Below, piece by piece: positions 3,436 to 5,617 of a stretch of DNA of 5,617 bases; position 1 is the first letter of the stretch; every line of letters begins with the position of its first letter. Location of the stretch: positions 1 through 5,617 of the forward strand of contig JAGARS010000065.1 of the NCBI GenBank assembly GCA_017622155.1, written 5' to 3'. This stretch comes from Peptococcaceae bacterium. Its GTDB lineage: Bacteria > Bacillota > Peptococcia > Peptococcales > Peptococcaceae. The notes under the pieces were generated by a model that was not told where the DNA came from, did not search any database, and saw nothing but the letters and a program-made list of their open reading frames with translations. Position numbers and translations under genes: made by a program.

Positions 3436-5617
3436 ATGTATTTAAAACGATTAGAAATTCAGGGTTTCAAATCATTTGCCGATAAAGTAGAATTTGAATT
3501 TCCCAGTGGAATTACGGCTATTGTAGGACCTAATGGCAGTGGGAAGTCCAATGTAGTAGACAGCATTCGATGGGTACTGGGTGAACAAAGTGTAAAAAAT
3601 CTGCGCGGCAGCAAAATGGAAGATGTTATTTTTGCCGGAAGCGCGGAACGCAGACCGTTAGGAATGGCACAAGTGTCTCTGACACTGGACAACAGTGCGC
3701 GCATTTTTGATTTGGATTATGAGGAAGTGACGGTATCTCGCCGTCTGTATCGTTCCGGTGAAAGTGAATATCTCATTAATAAATCTCCAAGCCGTCTGAA
3801 AGATATTCAGGAATTATTTATGGATACAGGCCTTGGCCGTGAAGGACTTAGTATCATCAGTCAGGGGAAAGTGGATGAGATTCTGTCTTTGAAGCCGGAA
3901 GATCGTCGCGGCCTGATTGAAGAGGCTGCTGGAATTATTAAATACAAATATCGTAAACGGGAAGCAGAACGCAAGCTGAAAGATACGGAAGATAATTTGC
4001 TGCGTGTGGAAGATATTATCAATGAGCTGGCAGAACGCGTAGGACCATTGGGTGAACAGGCAGAAAAAGCGAAAGATTATAAAGAAAAGAAGCAGATGCT
4101 GAATGGCTTAGAGCTTTCTATGGAAGTGCATGATATGATAAAAAATCAGGCACAGGAAAAGGAATTGTTATCACAGCACAGCCGAATGGAAGATGCAATT
4201 GCAGAACAGTCGGCTCAGCTTTCTGCACAGGATGCGCAACTTTCTCAGATGCGTTTTGATGCGCAGCAGGAGGAATCGGTTTACCAGGAACAGCAGCAAA
4301 GCTATTATGATTTGCAGAATCGGTTAGATCGCCGTCATAGCACAATTGATACCGATACGCAGCTGTTGGCGCATACTGCAGAGCAGATTGCGAAGCTGCA
4401 TACAGAAATTGAAGTGCAGGCGCAGGAATTGGAGCTGCTGCATAAAGAATATCAGGCGAAAGAAATGGAAGCCAAAGATGCGGAAGGACAATATCGCCGA
4501 TATGAGGAAATTGTAAAAGAACAGCAGAATGCTATTTCTCGTGCTGAACAGCAGATTGCAGAGCTGGAGAAAACGCAGGAAGCGAATCAGACTGCTGTGT
4601 TTGCCAATATGCAGGCCCAGGCTAATAACAACAATGCATTGCAGCGTCTGGAACATGAGTTGTCCGGAGGCGAACGGGGAAAAGAAAAACTGGAACAAAA
4701 AATATCTGAACTGCGTACACAAAAAGAACAGCAAAATCAAAGCAGAATTGAACTGGAAGAGCAGATTGAAGCGGAAGAACAAAATAAAAAAGAGCATGAG
4801 CAAACAGTAAAGACACTGGAGGCTGATGTGGAAGCACGCAAAAATCAGCAGTTTATCATGCGTCAGGAATTAAATGATTTGCAGAATAAGCTGCAGGAAA
4901 GACAGTCCCGTGCAAAAGCGTTAAAAGAATTGGAAGAAAGCGGAGAGGGCTACCAGTATGGTGTAAAATCTGTGCTGGAGCAGAAACAAAAAGGGAAATT
5001 GCTCGGTATTATTGGCACGGTGAGCCAGTTGATTACTGTGCCGCAAAAGTATGAAAAAGCCATTGAAACTACAATGGGGACAAGCCTGCAAAATTTGGTG
5101 ACAGAGGATGATAAACAGGCTCAGGAAGCCATTGCATTTTTGAAAGAACGCAAGAAAGGCCGTGCTACATTCCTGCCATTGAATACAATCAAAGGGCAGC
5201 GGGCAGAAGATGATTTGTCTAAAGAGCCGGGTGTATTGGGTCTTGGTGTAGATTTGATTGAATTTGATGCAAAATATGAGAATATTCTGCTGCATCTTTT
5301 GGGCAAAGTATGGGTAATCAAAGATTTGGCTTCTGCAGTAGCTATCGGAAAAAAACGAGGTTTTGGTCATCGCATGGTAACACTGGATGGCGAACTGGTA
5401 ACACCGGGCGGTGCACTGACCGGTGGGAATCATGATAAAGAAAAAACAGGGCTTTTGGCGCGTCAGCGTCAGATTTTGGAGCTGGAAGCAGAAGCTGAAC
5501 AGCTGAAGCACCAGATGAATACACAAAATGAAGCACTGGATGTATATTATGCTGAAACGAATCGTATAAAAGAGCAAATTACAACGCTGCATAATCGGGA
5601 TAATGAGTTTGTTCGGG
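3436..5617 (+). CDS. smc: Chromosome segregation protein SMC, N-terminal part (runs off right edge)
   Basis: The frame is open from the ATG at 3436 to the window end: 727 codons of a protein usually near 1180-1190 residues. SMC is the ATPase core of bacterial condensin (with ScpA and ScpB), which extrudes and aligns chromosome arms. The N-terminal head has MYLKRLEIQGFKSFADK, Walker A GPNGSGKS (31-38), the R-loop NLRG (55-58), the Q-loop ISQGKVDEIL (141-150) and EEAAGIIKYKYRK (162-174). A long coiled coil, rich in Gln, Glu and Lys, spans about 170-505. The hinge (about 518-665) ends in DGELVTPGGALTGG (651-664) with the glycines typical of the dimerisation interface, and the returning coil begins at about 670. 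The ABC signature and Walker B lie beyond the window. AGAGG at 3424-3428 lies 7 nt before the ATG. I saw no stop or frameshift when reading the whole frame. Confidence 0.97.
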   Translation, partial: MYLKRLEIQGFKSFADKVEFEFPSGITAIVGPNGSGKSNVVDSIRWVLGEQSVKNLRGSKMEDVIFAGSAERRPLGMAQVSLTLDNSARIFDLDYEEVTVSRRLYRSGESEYLINKSPSRLKDIQELFMDTGLGREGLSIISQGKVDEILSLKPEDRRGLIEEAAGIIKYKYRKREAERKLKDTEDNLLRVEDIINELAERVGPLGEQAEKAKDYKEKKQMLNGLELSMEVHDMIKNQAQEKELLSQHSRMEDAIAEQSAQLSAQDAQLSQMRFDAQQEESVYQEQQQSYYDLQNRLDRRHSTIDTDTQLLAHTAEQIAKLHTEIEVQAQELELLHKEYQAKEMEAKDAEGQYRRYEEIVKEQQNAISRAEQQIAELEKTQEANQTAVFANMQAQANNNNALQRLEHELSGGERGKEKLEQKISELRTQKEQQNQSRIELEEQIEAEEQNKKEHEQTVKTLEADVEARKNQQFIMRQELNDLQNKLQERQSRAKALKELEESGEGYQYGVKSVLEQKQKGKLLGIIGTVSQLITVPQKYEKAIETTMGTSLQNLVTEDDKQAQEAIAFLKERKKGRATFLPLNTIKGQRAEDDLSKEPGVLGLGVDLIEFDAKYENILLHLLGKVWVIKDLASAVAIGKKRGFGHRMVTLDGELVTPGGALTGGNHDKEKTGLLARQRQILELEAEAEQLKHQMNTQNEALDVYYAETNRIKEQITTLHNRDNEFVR

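Noticed and set aside
4324..4803. 159-codon minus-strand frame, hydrophobic (Phe/Leu-rich)
   Set aside because: Shadow of the smc coiled coil: reversed CAG, GAA and AAA codons give Leu and Phe and mimic a membrane protein. No ribosome binding site or family match.
4921..5592. 223-codon open frame on the minus strand
   Set aside because: It lies wholly antisense to the clearly coding smc hinge region; its translation is Phe/Cys/His-rich and low in complexity, typical of the reverse of a Gln/Glu/Lys-rich coiled-coil gene.

Overview
The window looks like a chromosomal segment from an anaerobic, low-to-moderate-GC bacterium of the Bacillota (Clostridia or Negativicutes type). The evidence is an rnc-smc gene pair, a stand-alone NifX/NifB-type cofactor-binding protein, a PrsW-family membrane protease, strong AGGAGG-like ribosome binding sites and sigma-A-type promoters. 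I cannot fix genus or species from sequence alone.

Layout from left to right: (1) the 3' end of a PrsW-like intramembrane protease gene (+), closed by an intrinsic terminator at 295-330; (2) a leftward gene for a membrane-anchored XRE/Cro-type regulator (336-1241); (3) a 275-bp divergent control region (1242-1516) with a good promoter on each strand and several short repeats; (4) a rightward gene for a COG2426-type small membrane protein, the 'small multi-drug export' family (1517-2023); (5) a 188-bp convergent gap with two overlapping potential hairpins and a terminator serving the next, leftward gene; (6) a leftward gene for a NifX/NifB-type protein with a Cys/His-rich tail (2212-2565); (7) a second divergent promoter region; (8) the rightward pair rnc (RNase III, 2694-3404) and smc (3436 to beyond the right edge), 31 bp apart and probably one operon. 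No stretch over 300 bp lacks a gene.

Functionally, rnc-smc is housekeeping: double-stranded RNA processing and chromosome organisation. The regulator and small membrane-protein genes are divergent and share a control region, so the regulator may control itself and its neighbour; this is inference. The NifX-type protein has no nitrogenase genes beside it here and is probably a general iron-sulfur or metal-cluster carrier.

I found no clear undescribed system. The points most worth checking are the long imperfect inverted repeat at 2065-2149 with a competing hairpin at 2043-2072, and the operator-like repeats between the regulator and its divergent neighbour.
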